64,000 nt of DNA, taken from contig LJCX01000029.1 of NCBI GenBank assembly GCA_001298545.1, positions 372,001-436,000 on the forward strand, given 5' to 3'. This document shows, one piece after another, positions 56,350 through 64,000 of the stretch. The position numbers and the translations under genes are program-made. Under the pieces are notes generated by a model, which did no database searches, was not told the DNA's origin, and saw only the letters and a list, made by a program, of their open reading frames with translations. The first letter of the stretch is position 1. The number at the start of each line of letters is the position of its first letter. The DNA comes from Actinobacteria bacterium OV320. Lineage in GTDB: Bacteria > Actinomycetota > Actinomycetes > Streptomycetales > Streptomycetaceae.

Positions 56350-57705
56350 GTGTCCATACCCCCGCCTCCCGGGCCGCACCAGCCCCAGGACCCGTACCAG
56401 CCTCCGCAGCCGCAGAGCCCGTACCCGCAGGACCCGTTCGCCCCGCCCCCGCAGGACCCGTACGCCCAGGGGCCGTACGGCCCGCAGGGACCGCAGGCCC
56501 CGATGGGTCCGGGGCCGATGGGTCCGGGGCCGATGGGTCCGGGCCCGGGTCCGATGGGGCCGTACCCGCACCCCTCGTACCCGCAGGCCCCGTACGGTGC
56601 GGTGCCGTACCCCGTCTGGGGTCAGGGCTACAGCCCCTACGGCCGGCCCTCGCCGGTCAACGGTGTGGCCATCGCCGCCCTCGTCCTCGGCCTGCTCTGC
56701 TTCCTGCCGGGCGTCGGGCTGCTCCTCGGGATCATCGCCCTGGTGCAGATCAGGAAGCGGGGGGAGCGCGGCAAGGCGATGGCGATCGTGGGCACGGTCC
56801 TGTCCTCGGTCGGACTCGCGGTGTGGGTCCTCGCGCTGTCCACGGGCGGCGCCTCCGACTTCTGGGACGGCTTCAAGGAGGGTGCGAGCGGCAACTCCAG
56901 CTTCGCGCTCGCCAAGGGCGACTGCTTCGACGTGCCGGGCGAGACCTTCGACGAGGACGTCTACGACGTCGACGAGGTGGACTGCTCCGGTGAGCACGAC
57001 GCCGAGGTGTTCGCGTCGGTCCCGCTGACCGGCGACAGCTTCCCGGGCGACGACCACGTCACGGACGTGGCCGACGACAAGTGCTACACGCTCCAGGACG
57101 CCTACGCGATGGACCCCTGGGCGCTGACCGACGAGGTCGACATCTACTACCTGACGCCCACCGCCGACAGCTGGAGCTGGGGCGACCGCGAGATCACCTG
57201 TGTCTTCGCCAACGTGGACGAGAAGGGCACCCTGACCGGCTCGCTGCGCGCCGACGCGTCGACGCTCGACCCCGACCAGTTCGCCTTCCTGAAGGCGATG
57301 GCCGCCGTCGACGACGTCCTCTTCGAGGAGCCGGAGGAGTACGCCGAGGAGGATCTCGCGAGCAACCGCACCTGGGCGGGTGACACCGGCGAAGTGACCG
57401 GCAATCAGGCGGACCAGCTGGGCAGCCACCTCTGGGAGGAGCCGGACCGGGAAGCACCCCTGGCCGCCCTGGTGAAGGACATGCGGACCGCGAGCAAGGA
57501 GTGGGCCGCGGCGGCGAAGGCGGCCGACGCCGACGGCTTCTACGAGCACTACGACAAGGCCTACAAGTACGTCGACGGCGCCACCACCGTCACCGCCCGC
57601 AAGGCTCTGGGCCTGGCCACCACCGTGCCCACCTATGACGAGGACTCCGACAGCGGGAGCGGTGGGACGGGCGGGGGCGACAGCGACAGCGGCCTGGATG
57701 TGTGA
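56350..57705 (+). CDS. DUF4190/septum-formation-like membrane protein
   Basis: A 451-residue protein. About 100 residues are Pro/Gln/Tyr-rich repeats (PQDPYQPP-type and GPMGPG). Two membrane helices (about 103-125 and 140-162) form a DUF4190-like unit. The C-terminal 285 residues are extracytoplasmic and acidic, with paired cysteines (KGDCFDVPG, VDCSGEHDAEVF, DKCYTLQDAY, ITCVFANVDE) as in the septum formation (Septum_form) domain. The function is unknown, perhaps envelope-related. The GTG start at 56350 has AGGAG upstream. It lies outside the cluster. Confidence 0.82.
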   Translation: MSIPPPPGPHQPQDPYQPPQPQSPYPQDPFAPPPQDPYAQGPYGPQGPQAPMGPGPMGPGPMGPGPGPMGPYPHPSYPQAPYGAVPYPVWGQGYSPYGRPSPVNGVAIAALVLGLLCFLPGVGLLLGIIALVQIRKRGERGKAMAIVGTVLSSVGLAVWVLALSTGGASDFWDGFKEGASGNSSFALAKGDCFDVPGETFDEDVYDVDEVDCSGEHDAEVFASVPLTGDSFPGDDHVTDVADDKCYTLQDAYAMDPWALTDEVDIYYLTPTADSWSWGDREITCVFANVDEKGTLTGSLRADASTLDPDQFAFLKAMAAVDDVLFEEPEEYAEEDLASNRTWAGDTGEVTGNQADQLGSHLWEEPDREAPLAALVKDMRTASKEWAAAAKAADADGFYEHYDKAYKYVDGATTVTARKALGLATTVPTYDEDSDSGSGGTGGGDSDSGLDV

Positions 57706-57796
57706 TCGCGTCCATAGCGGGGAGAAAGTGCCTGGGTAAAGGGTTTCCCGGGCGCATGTCATCACATCGAGTGATTCTCTGGCCTTTGCTTGCACG

Positions 57797-57837
57797 GTAC
57801 AACCCACGGTTGCCAGGCTGTAGCTGTCTGTACAACC
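57797..57837. promoter_or_regulatory. Paired GTACAACC sites, putative GntR operator
   Basis: GTACAACC occurs at 57797-57804 and 57830-57837, exactly 33 bases apart (about three helical turns), directly upstream of the GntR gene. An ACGGTTG element lies between. The match to autoregulation by the adjacent GntR protein is inferred. Confidence 0.45.
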
Positions 57838-57852
57838 TGATGGGAGTGGCCA

Positions 57853-58605
57853 GTGACATTCGGTGAGCAGCCGGCGTATCTGCGTGTCGCGGGTGATCTC
57901 CGCAAGAAGATCGCCGACGGGTCGCTGCCACCGCACACCCGGCTCCCTTCGCAGGCGAGAATCCGGGAGGAGTACGGGGTCTCCGACACCGTCGCCCTCG
58001 AGGCGCGCAAGGTGCTGATGGCCGAGGGGCTGGTCGAGGGCCGCTCCGGTTCGGGCACCTATGTGCGCGAGCGGCCCGTGCCGCGCCGGATCGCCCGCTC
58101 CGGCTACCGCCCCGTGAGCGGCGCCACGCCCTTCCGGCAGGAGCAGGCCGAGGCGCACACGCGGGGGACCTGGGAGTCCAGCAGTGAGCAGGCCGAGGCG
58201 GGCGTCTCCGTCGCCGAGCGGCTGGGCATCGCGTCCGGCGACCGCGTGATGTGCACCAGGTACGTCTTCCGGGAGGCCGGCGAGGCGATGATGCTCTCCA
58301 CCTCCTGGGAGCCCCTGGCCGTCACCGGCCGCACGCCCGTCATGCTGCCCGAGGAGGGTCCGCTCGGCGGGATGGGCGTCGTCGAGCGGATGCGCGCCAT
58401 CGACGTGATCGTCGACAACGTCACGGAGGAGGTCGGCGCCCGGCCCGGTCTCGCCGAGGAGTTCCTCGCCCTCGGCGGCGTCCCGGGGCATGTCGTCCTG
58501 GTCGTCCAGCGCACGTACTACGCCTCGGGCCGCCCGGTCGAGACGGCCGACGTGGTGATCCCGGCCGACCGTTACCGGGTCGCCTACCACCTGCCGGTGA
58601 AGTAA
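57853..58605 (+). CDS. GntR family regulator with UTRA domain (HutC subfamily)
   Basis: A 250-residue regulator. The N-terminal GntR winged helix (YLRVAGDLRKKIADGSLPPHTRLPSQARIREEYGVSDTVALEARKVLMAEGLVEGRSGSGTYV) is joined to a UTRA ligand-binding domain (about 85-245, GDRVMCTRYVFREAGEAMMLSTSWEP). It starts at GTG 57853. The effector is unknown; HutC-type proteins sense small metabolites. Paired GTACAACC sites upstream suggest self-control. Confidence 0.92.
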   Translation: MTFGEQPAYLRVAGDLRKKIADGSLPPHTRLPSQARIREEYGVSDTVALEARKVLMAEGLVEGRSGSGTYVRERPVPRRIARSGYRPVSGATPFRQEQAEAHTRGTWESSSEQAEAGVSVAERLGIASGDRVMCTRYVFREAGEAMMLSTSWEPLAVTGRTPVMLPEEGPLGGMGVVERMRAIDVIVDNVTEEVGARPGLAEEFLALGGVPGHVVLVVQRTYYASGRPVETADVVIPADRYRVAYHLPVK

Positions 58606-59062
58606 CCGCCGGAGTGCGCCGGGGCGTCTCCCGGCGCGGGGCGGGCTCCGCCCCCGGCGGCGTGGGTGAAGCGGTGGGGGCGGGGGTGCCGTCCGGGGCG
58701 GTAGCGCATTCCCTCGGGCGGCGCACACCCTTCCGGCAGTTGCCCCCGGTATCCGCCCGCCGTGGGCCCGCCCGCGCGCCGTCGGAATCCGGTCGTTTCC
58801 GGTTGTTCCCGCAGGTCGTCCCGTAGGTGCCCGGAACCCCGCCGACCGGACGCATCGCGGCGCGCGCACGGCGCGTTCGGCCTCGTGCGCCCCCTGCGTC
58901 TTGGCTGGTTGCGTACCTCTTTGTGCAAAGTCGTGTTCGGTGCGTAAAGGTAAGGCGTACGCTCGGGCATATGCGGATTGCGGTTTCCTTAGAGGGCGGG
59001 GCGCGAGGCGTGCCGCGGACGGGATCCGGGCGGGCCGGGACGAGAAGGGGGTGTGGGGCTCG
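58606..59062. other. 457-base gap with no supported gene
   Basis: GC-rich at first, it then becomes more AT-rich around 58915-58995 (TTTGTGCAAAG, GTAAAGGTAAGG), a likely promoter for the SPOR-like gene. Minus-strand open stretches here lack protein-like composition. Confidence 0.4.
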
Positions 59063-59284
59063 ATGAACGACAGCACCATCTCCCTGCCCTGGCTCGTCAT
59101 ACGGCAGGACGACAACGGCAATCGCTACCGCGTGGGCAGGTACGCGACCCGGGCCGAGGCCCAGAAGATCGCGGACAGCCTCGACAGCCGCGGCCACAAG
59201 CAGCTCTACTGGGTCGAGCGCATCGGCCAGGCGCAGGCCCAGGGCCAGGCCCAGGCGCAGAACGGGGACGGCACGCTGAACTGA
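59063..59284 (+). CDS. Small SPOR-like domain protein
   Basis: A 73-residue protein. LPWLVIRQDDNGNRYRVGRYATRAEAQKIADSLDSRGHKQLYWVERI is a SPOR-like repeat, the fold that binds denuded glycans, but no signal peptide or membrane anchor is present. The tail is Gln/Ala-rich. It is widely conserved in Streptomyces as a stand-alone gene of unknown role. The ATG at 59063 is chosen because the longer upstream frame has no conserved residues. Confidence 0.8.
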   Translation: MNDSTISLPWLVIRQDDNGNRYRVGRYATRAEAQKIADSLDSRGHKQLYWVERIGQAQAQGQAQAQNGDGTLN

Positions 59285-59314
59285 CGTTCCGTGCGGTCCC
59301 GTAGGCTCCGGCAC

Positions 59315-59725
59315 ATGACGGAACGGATCGTGGTGGTGGGAGCCGCCCTGCTCGACGCCGGCCGCCTGCTCGCCGCGCGCCGCAGCGCGCCCCCGGAACT
59401 CGCCGGCCGCTGGGAACTGCCCGGCGGCAAGGTCGAGCAGGGAGAGGCGCCCGAGGCCGCCCTCGTGCGCGAGCTGCGCGAGGAACTCGGCGTCGAGGCC
59501 GAGACGGTCGAGCGCGTCCCCGGCGAGTGGCCGCTCAGGCCGCCCTACGTCCTCCAGGTGTGGACCGCCCGGCTGCGCCCCGGCTCCGCCGCTCCCGAGC
59601 CCCTCCAGGACCACGACGCGCTGCGCTGGCTCACCCCGGCCGAGATCTGGGACGTCGACTGGCTGGACCAGGACGTGCCCGCGGTACGCGAGACACTCTC
59701 GAAGCTCGGCACAGGGGCCCACTGA
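59315..59725 (+). CDS. NUDIX hydrolase (MutT/8-oxo-dGTPase-like)
   Basis: A 136-residue protein with the NUDIX box GGKVEQGEAPEAALVRELREELGVEAE (GX5EX7REUXEEXGU). ARRSAPPELAGRWELP precedes it as in MutT. The likely role is hydrolysis of oxidised or other nucleoside triphosphates. ATG 59315 gives normal MutT length; it lies 30 bases after the SPOR-like gene. Confidence 0.92.
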   Translation: MTERIVVVGAALLDAGRLLAARRSAPPELAGRWELPGGKVEQGEAPEAALVRELREELGVEAETVERVPGEWPLRPPYVLQVWTARLRPGSAAPEPLQDHDALRWLTPAEIWDVDWLDQDVPAVRETLSKLGTGAH

Positions 59726-59942
59726 ACCGGAGGCCCGCCGAAACGGGGCTTGCGCAACCAGGGCTTGTGCAACCAGCGCCGCTGGGGCGGGGCCCGTCGA
59801 CGCGGGGGTCCGTCGAGCCGGGGGCGCGTCGGGCGGCGGTGGGTTCGATCCGGGGGCGCTTCGACCGGGGGACGGGTCGCCGCGTACGCCGTTCGTGCCA
59901 CAGTGCGCCTCGCTGTGCGGTACTGGCCACCAAATATCGGGT

Positions 59943-60404
59943 ATGTGGCCATTAACCCCACGAAACCGGACATGGGTGTACTCGCTGGCCCGGGAAGTGA
60001 TCGGCGTGATCGACACCGACGGAGAATGCGCCGAGTGGACGTTCCCCGCGGACCCCGGTGCGGTGCGCACCGCTCGCGGTGCCGTCCGCGGCCAGTTGCA
60101 CGGCTGGGGCCTCGACAGCCTGAGCGACATCGCGGCGCTGCTGGTCAGCGAGCTGGTGACCAACGCCCTGCGGCACGCGACCGGCCCCATCGGCCTCCGT
60201 CTGGTCCGCCCCGCCGGACTGGCGGGCGTCCTGCTGGTCGAGGTCTCCGACCCGCTGCCCGACCCGCCCCGCGAGCGGGTCGCCCAGCCCGAGGACGAGA
60301 GCGGGCGCGGACTGCAGCTCGTGGCCTCCTCCTCGCGCCGCTGGGGTACCCGGCCCGGGAACACCGGCAAGACGGTCTGGTTCGAGCTGGCGGTGCCGGG
60401 TTGA
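59943..60404 (+). CDS. Anti-sigma factor-type ATP-binding protein (RsbW-like)
   Basis: A 153-residue HATPase_c protein. ALLVSELVTNALRHATGPIGLRLV is the N box, and DESGRGLQLVASSSRRWGTRPGNTGKTVWFELAVPG the G1/G2 boxes and C-terminus typical of Streptomyces single-domain kinases. Such proteins phosphorylate anti-anti-sigma partners. No partner gene is adjacent. The start is uncertain: ATG 59943 or 59895. Confidence 0.85.
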   Translation: MWPLTPRNRTWVYSLAREVIGVIDTDGECAEWTFPADPGAVRTARGAVRGQLHGWGLDSLSDIAALLVSELVTNALRHATGPIGLRLVRPAGLAGVLLVEVSDPLPDPPRERVAQPEDESGRGLQLVASSSRRWGTRPGNTGKTVWFELAVPG

Positions 60405-60674
60405 CGGGGCGTCTCACGGGGATGAGCCGGTGTACGGCGGGGCTCGCGGTGTCGCCCGTTCGGTTCCGGTCTCCGAACGGTCCCGGAAGAGGTGGTTCGA
60501 CGGCGTGTCCGCTGGTTAGAAGACTGGAAGTGTTGTCGCGGGACGGGCCAAAAAACGCCTGGACCGTGCTGTGATCGTGAACACCGTGTCGTGCGGACCC
60601 GTAGTGCTGGATACTGCGGGCAGCCGCCGCCGGTGACCGGTGCCGGACGCGGTGAGCTGGAGGGGACGGTTCGC

Positions 60675-63323
60675 GTGAGCGAGATACCAGCGAAGGCCAC
60701 GGAGTCCGAGGACCCGTCGGGCGGCGCGAGGGCGAAGGCCGCGGGTGCGCTCGCCGCCGATGCCGCGCACGGCTTCGCCGACGGCCCGGGCGAGGCGGCG
60801 ACGCCAGGTGACGCCATGTGGCAGAGCAGTCCGCCGGGTTCGATCTACGACTACATCAAGGTCGCCTCGTTCTCGATCGGCCCCGACGGCCTCGTCGACC
60901 AGTGGAGCCTGCGCGCCGAGCAGATCTTCGGCATCCCCGCCGACCGGGCCGTCGGCATGGACCCCATCGACGCGTTCATCGACCCCGACCTGCGCGAACG
61001 CGGCCAGCGCAAGATGGCCGAGATCCTCGACGGGCGGGAGTGGACCGGCGTGGTGCCGTTCCGGATGCCGGACCCGGTGCCCGGCGGCGGCCGCGGCGAG
61101 AAGGGCCTCGCCGAGGTCTACGTCATGCCGACGCGCAGCCTGGACGGCGAGAAGGCCGCCGTGTGCATCGTCGTCGACGTCCGCACGCTCCGCAGCATCG
61201 AGACCGACCTCGCCGCCTCGCAGGCCATTTTCGGCCAATCCCCGTTCGGCTTCCTGCTGATCGACCCCGACCTGCGGGTCCGCCGCGCCAACCACCGGTT
61301 CGCCTCGATCTTCGGCGGCACCCCCGACGACCACCGCGGCAAGGGAGTCCACGACTACCTGCCCCGGCCCGAGGCCGACCGGGTCAGCGCGACCCTGCGC
61401 AGGGTCCTGGAGACCGGCGACTCCATCACGGACATGCACGTCACCGGTTTCGTGCCGGGCTCCGACGAGCGCCGGCACTGGTCGATCAACCTCTACCGCG
61501 TGCACAGCGGCACCGGCAGGCCCATCGGCATCGCCTGGCTCGGCACCGACATCACCGCCCGCCGCGCCGCCGCCCGCGAGGCCGCCGCGGCCCGGCGCAA
61601 TCTCGCCCTGCTGAACGAGGCGGGTGCCCGCATAGGGAACTCCCTCGACCTGGAGACGACCGCGCGCGAACTCCTCGACGTCGTCGTGCCCGGCTTCTGC
61701 GATCTCGCCACCGTGGACCTCTACCAGGGCCTCCTGGCCGGCGACGAGACCCCGCCCGGCCTCGCCGACGGCAGCGCCGAACTGCGCCGGGTCGCCTTCT
61801 CCTCCGCCGTCTCCGACGCCCCCTTCCCCGGCGCCGGCGCGCCCGTCGCGGTCGGCGCGGTCCACCACTTCCCGTTCAACTCGCCCTGCGCGGACGCCCT
61901 GCGCACCGCCCGCCCGCAGGCCATCCCCGGCGAGGAGGGCGGCCTCGTGCAGTCCACCCTCGCCGTCCCGATGGTCGCCCACGACACCGTCGTCGGCCTC
62001 GCGCAGTTCTCCCGGACGAAGGGCAGCGAGCCGTTCGGCGACCGGGACCGCGATCTGGCCGTGGAGCTGGCGGCGCGGGCGGCCGTCTGTATCGACAACG
62101 CGCGCCTGTACCGGCGGGAGCACGAACGGGCGCTGATACTGCAACGGTCGCTGCTGCCGCCCGGGGACCCGGTGGCCTCGGGCCTGGACATCGCCTGCCG
62201 CTATCTGCCGGGCAACGCCTCCACCGGCCGTCCGAGCGAGGTCGGCGGCGACTGGTTCGACGTCATCGAACTGCCCGGCCACCGCACGGCGCTGGTCGTG
62301 GGCGACGTCATGGGCCGCGGTCTGCGCGCGGCGGTCGCGATGGGCGAACTGCGCACGGCCGTCCGGACGCTGGCGCTGCTGGACCTGGAACCGGCCGAGG
62401 TCCTCTCCGCGCTGGACGAGATCGCGCGCGGCCTCGGCACTCCCGGAGGCGTCCAGCAGGCAACCCGGGCCGCCCGCCGCCCCCGTGAGGCCGACCTGTC
62501 CGAGGTGTACCTCGCGACCTGCGTGTACGCCGTCTACGACTCGGTGACCCGGCGATGCACGTTCGCCAACGCGGGCCATCTGCCCCCGGTGCTCGTCGAG
62601 CCCGGTGAGCCGGCCCTGATGCTCGACGTGCCGCCCGGCCTCCCGCTCGGCGTCGGCGGCGAGCCCTTCGAGGAGGTGGAGGTCGATCTCCCCGAAGGCG
62701 CCCTGCTGGCGCTCTACACGGACGGTCTGGTCGAGTCGCGCGACCATCCGCTGGACGAGGGGCTCAACGCGTTCGTCGGAGCCCTCACCGACCCCTCCAG
62801 CCCGCTGGAGGACGTCTGCGACCACGTCCTCAACACCCTCGACTCGCACCACGGCGAGGACGACATCGCGCTGCTGATGGCACGCGTGCAGGGCCTGCCC
62901 GTCGACTCGGTCGGCGACTGGACCCTGCCGCGCGAGCCGCGCAGCGTGGGCCGGGCCCGGGAACACGCCCGCGGCCAGCTGCTGGCCTGGGACCTGGAAC
63001 CCCTCGTCGACACGACGGAACTGCTGGTCAGTGAGCTGGTCACCAACGCCCTGCGGTACGGCGAGGGCGAGATCCGGCTCCGGCTGCTCCTCGACCGCAC
63101 GCTGGTGTGCGAGGTCTGGGACGCGGGCCTCGTCCAGCCGCGCCGCCGCCGCGCCCGGGACACCGACGAGGGCGGCCGGGGTCTCCAGCTCGTGGGCCTG
63201 TTGTCGGCGGCCTGGGGCTCGCGCCGCACTCCGCGCGGCAAGACGGTGTGGTTCGAACTTCCGCTGCCGGACGGCGAGACGGGCCTGGCGGACCCGGCGG
63301 AGGCCTTGCTGAGCCTGTTCTGA
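60675..63323 (+). CDS. PAS-PAS-GAF-PP2C(SpoIIE)-HATPase regulator
   Basis: An 882-residue multidomain protein. Two PAS domains (about 57-165 and 180-300), a GAF domain (about 306-480), a SpoIIE-type PP2C phosphatase (about 500-740, GGDWFDVIELPGHRTALVVGDVMGRG and LLALYTDGLVESRD) and a C-terminal HATPase_c kinase-like domain (about 750-880, LVSELVTNALRYGEGEIRLRL) are present. It joins sensing with both phosphatase and kinase arms of partner switching, like the protein at 11460-13610. GTG 60675 follows GGAGGGGA and is preferred to a frame extending to 60492. Confidence 0.88.
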   Translation: MSEIPAKATESEDPSGGARAKAAGALAADAAHGFADGPGEAATPGDAMWQSSPPGSIYDYIKVASFSIGPDGLVDQWSLRAEQIFGIPADRAVGMDPIDAFIDPDLRERGQRKMAEILDGREWTGVVPFRMPDPVPGGGRGEKGLAEVYVMPTRSLDGEKAAVCIVVDVRTLRSIETDLAASQAIFGQSPFGFLLIDPDLRVRRANHRFASIFGGTPDDHRGKGVHDYLPRPEADRVSATLRRVLETGDSITDMHVTGFVPGSDERRHWSINLYRVHSGTGRPIGIAWLGTDITARRAAAREAAAARRNLALLNEAGARIGNSLDLETTARELLDVVVPGFCDLATVDLYQGLLAGDETPPGLADGSAELRRVAFSSAVSDAPFPGAGAPVAVGAVHHFPFNSPCADALRTARPQAIPGEEGGLVQSTLAVPMVAHDTVVGLAQFSRTKGSEPFGDRDRDLAVELAARAAVCIDNARLYRREHERALILQRSLLPPGDPVASGLDIACRYLPGNASTGRPSEVGGDWFDVIELPGHRTALVVGDVMGRGLRAAVAMGELRTAVRTLALLDLEPAEVLSALDEIARGLGTPGGVQQATRAARRPREADLSEVYLATCVYAVYDSVTRRCTFANAGHLPPVLVEPGEPALMLDVPPGLPLGVGGEPFEEVEVDLPEGALLALYTDGLVESRDHPLDEGLNAFVGALTDPSSPLEDVCDHVLNTLDSHHGEDDIALLMARVQGLPVDSVGDWTLPREPRSVGRAREHARGQLLAWDLEPLVDTTELLVSELVTNALRYGEGEIRLRLLLDRTLVCEVWDAGLVQPRRRRARDTDEGGRGLQLVGLLSAAWGSRRTPRGKTVWFELPLPDGETGLADPAEALLSLF

Positions 63324-63426
63324 ACCCGTTCCGAACCGGTGGTACCGGGCCGGTCCCGGAGCCGGTCCGGAGCGGGTCCGGAGCCTTTTCGGACCTTTCC
63401 TGCGGTCCGTCGCCGGTCACTTCCGG

Positions 63427-64000
63427 TCACTCGGGGCCGGGCCGGGCCCGGGCGGGCCGGGCCGGTCCGGCGAAGCCCGCGGGCGTCCCGTCCTCGGGCT
63501 CCTCGGCGAGGACGATGCCGCCGAGCACGGCCCCGCCGGTGCCTGCCGTCTCCTCGGCGCCGACGGCAACCACGTACGGGTTCCCGTGCGCGCGTACGTC
63601 GCGCTCGGCCAGCTCCCGGGCCTCCAGGGCGAGGAGGTCGGCGGGCGGACGGTCCGCCGGGTCGCCCGTGGCGAGGAGCCGTTCCGCCTCCGCCAGCCGG
63701 ATACGCGCGGTGGCGCCGACCGCGCCCCGGTGCGTCGCGACGAAGTCGGCCGCGGCGGCGGTGGCGGTGCGGGCGGTGATCAGCGCGGCGGCCGGCAGCA
63801 CCCCGGCCCGCCCCGAGGTGACCGGGGCGGTCGCCCGCACGATCCGGCGCAGCACCCCGACCGGGTCCCTGGGCTGACCGCCGGTCAGCTCCTGCCGCAC
63901 GGAGTCGAGCACGGCGTCCACGTGCAGCAGCCGGACCTCGAACCCGCCCGGGGTCGTCCCGGCGGCAGCGAGCGGCGCGCTCGCGTCGGGGCGGGGCTCG
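63427..64000 (-). CDS. Protein of unknown function, 5' end outside the window
   Basis: The frame stays open to the window edge (the last bases read EPRPDASAPLAAAGTT, then FEVRLLHVDAVLDSVRQEL), so the true start lies beyond 64000. The visible 190 residues are Ala/Arg-rich with helical segments and end in a Pro/Ala tail. I do not recognise the family. Confidence 0.5.
   Translation of the reverse strand, partial: EPRPDASAPLAAAGTTPGGFEVRLLHVDAVLDSVRQELTGGQPRDPVGVLRRIVRATAPVTSGRAGVLPAAALITARTATAAAADFVATHRGAVGATARIRLAEAERLLATGDPADRPPADLLALEARELAERDVRAHGNPYVVAVGAEETAGTGGAVLGGIVLAEEPEDGTPAGFAGPARPARARPGPE

Noticed and set aside
58584..58970. A minus-strand gene after the GntR gene
   Set aside because: Arg/Pro/Gly-rich without any fold-like pattern, and it overlaps the end of the GntR gene.
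55588..59121. A 1177-codon open frame on the minus strand
   Set aside because: It runs antisense through the SARP and septum-type genes, has low-complexity Arg/Gly/Asp content and no conserved domain; it is a GC-skew artefact.

Overview
This window is high-GC actinobacterial DNA and almost certainly comes from a Streptomyces chromosome. The evidence is the extreme third-position GC, frequent GTG starts, TGATG and ATGA start/stop overlaps, a WhiB-family gene, PP2C/ATPase regulators and a SARP regulator. No tRNA, rRNA, CRISPR array, insertion sequence or replication origin was seen. The order class I and II fumarase, whiB-like gene, glpX, DUF4245, nitroreductase, xseB-xseA, ispH, ppgK, ychF matches the conserved Streptomyces core as I remember it.

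Layout. 1-31 kb is core. It holds an AI-2E-type permease, a two-gene roadblock set, a PadR-ABC exporter operon and an SPFH/ribbon-helix-helix operon. It continues with a class A PBP, a PP2C phosphatase, DUF402, fumC, a frameshifted SigE-type sigma factor with a PASTA-like membrane partner, and class I fumarase. After these come the whiB-like gene, glpX, xseAB, an APC permease, ispH, ppgK and ychF. 31.26-56.26 kb is a biosynthetic gene cluster. 56.3-64 kb returns to ordinary genes: a septum-formation-like membrane protein, a GntR/UTRA regulator, a SPOR-like protein, a NUDIX hydrolase, an anti-sigma-type ATPase and a large PAS-GAF-PP2C-ATPase phosphatase. The last gene is cut by the window edge.

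The cluster is the main point of interest. A tightly coupled plus-strand series encodes an ABC exporter, a malonyltransferase, an AMP-ligase with its own carrier protein and a PLP aminotransferase. Next come a LanB-like (lantibiotic dehydratase N-terminal family) protein and an SbnA/SbnB-type pair for L-2,3-diaminopropionate. These are followed by FabG, a second ACP, FabZ, a GNAT fused to a large unknown domain, a GcvT-fold protein, a fused ketosynthase-chain length factor, a phosphopantetheinyl transferase, a condensation-type acyltransferase and an MFS exporter. Regulation is by a LuxR-type and a SARP regulator, with a small secreted-looking peptide just before the SARP.

Inferred working model: the KS-CLF, KR, DH and ACP make a highly reduced or polyene acyl chain, since no enoyl reductase is visible. 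The ligase/ACP pair activates a separate acid, SbnA/B-like enzymes supply diaminopropionate, and GNAT and condensation enzymes form amide or ester bonds. The LanB-like protein has no recognisable RiPP precursor and no elimination domain or partner. It may therefore be an aminoacyl-tRNA-using transferase acting on a carrier-bound or small-molecule substrate. I do not recognise a characterised pathway with this combination.

A second pattern is that several genes are followed at once by short tandem repeats, sometimes with the stop codon inside the first unit (3.66, 19.87, 28.12, 32.99 and 50.46 kb).
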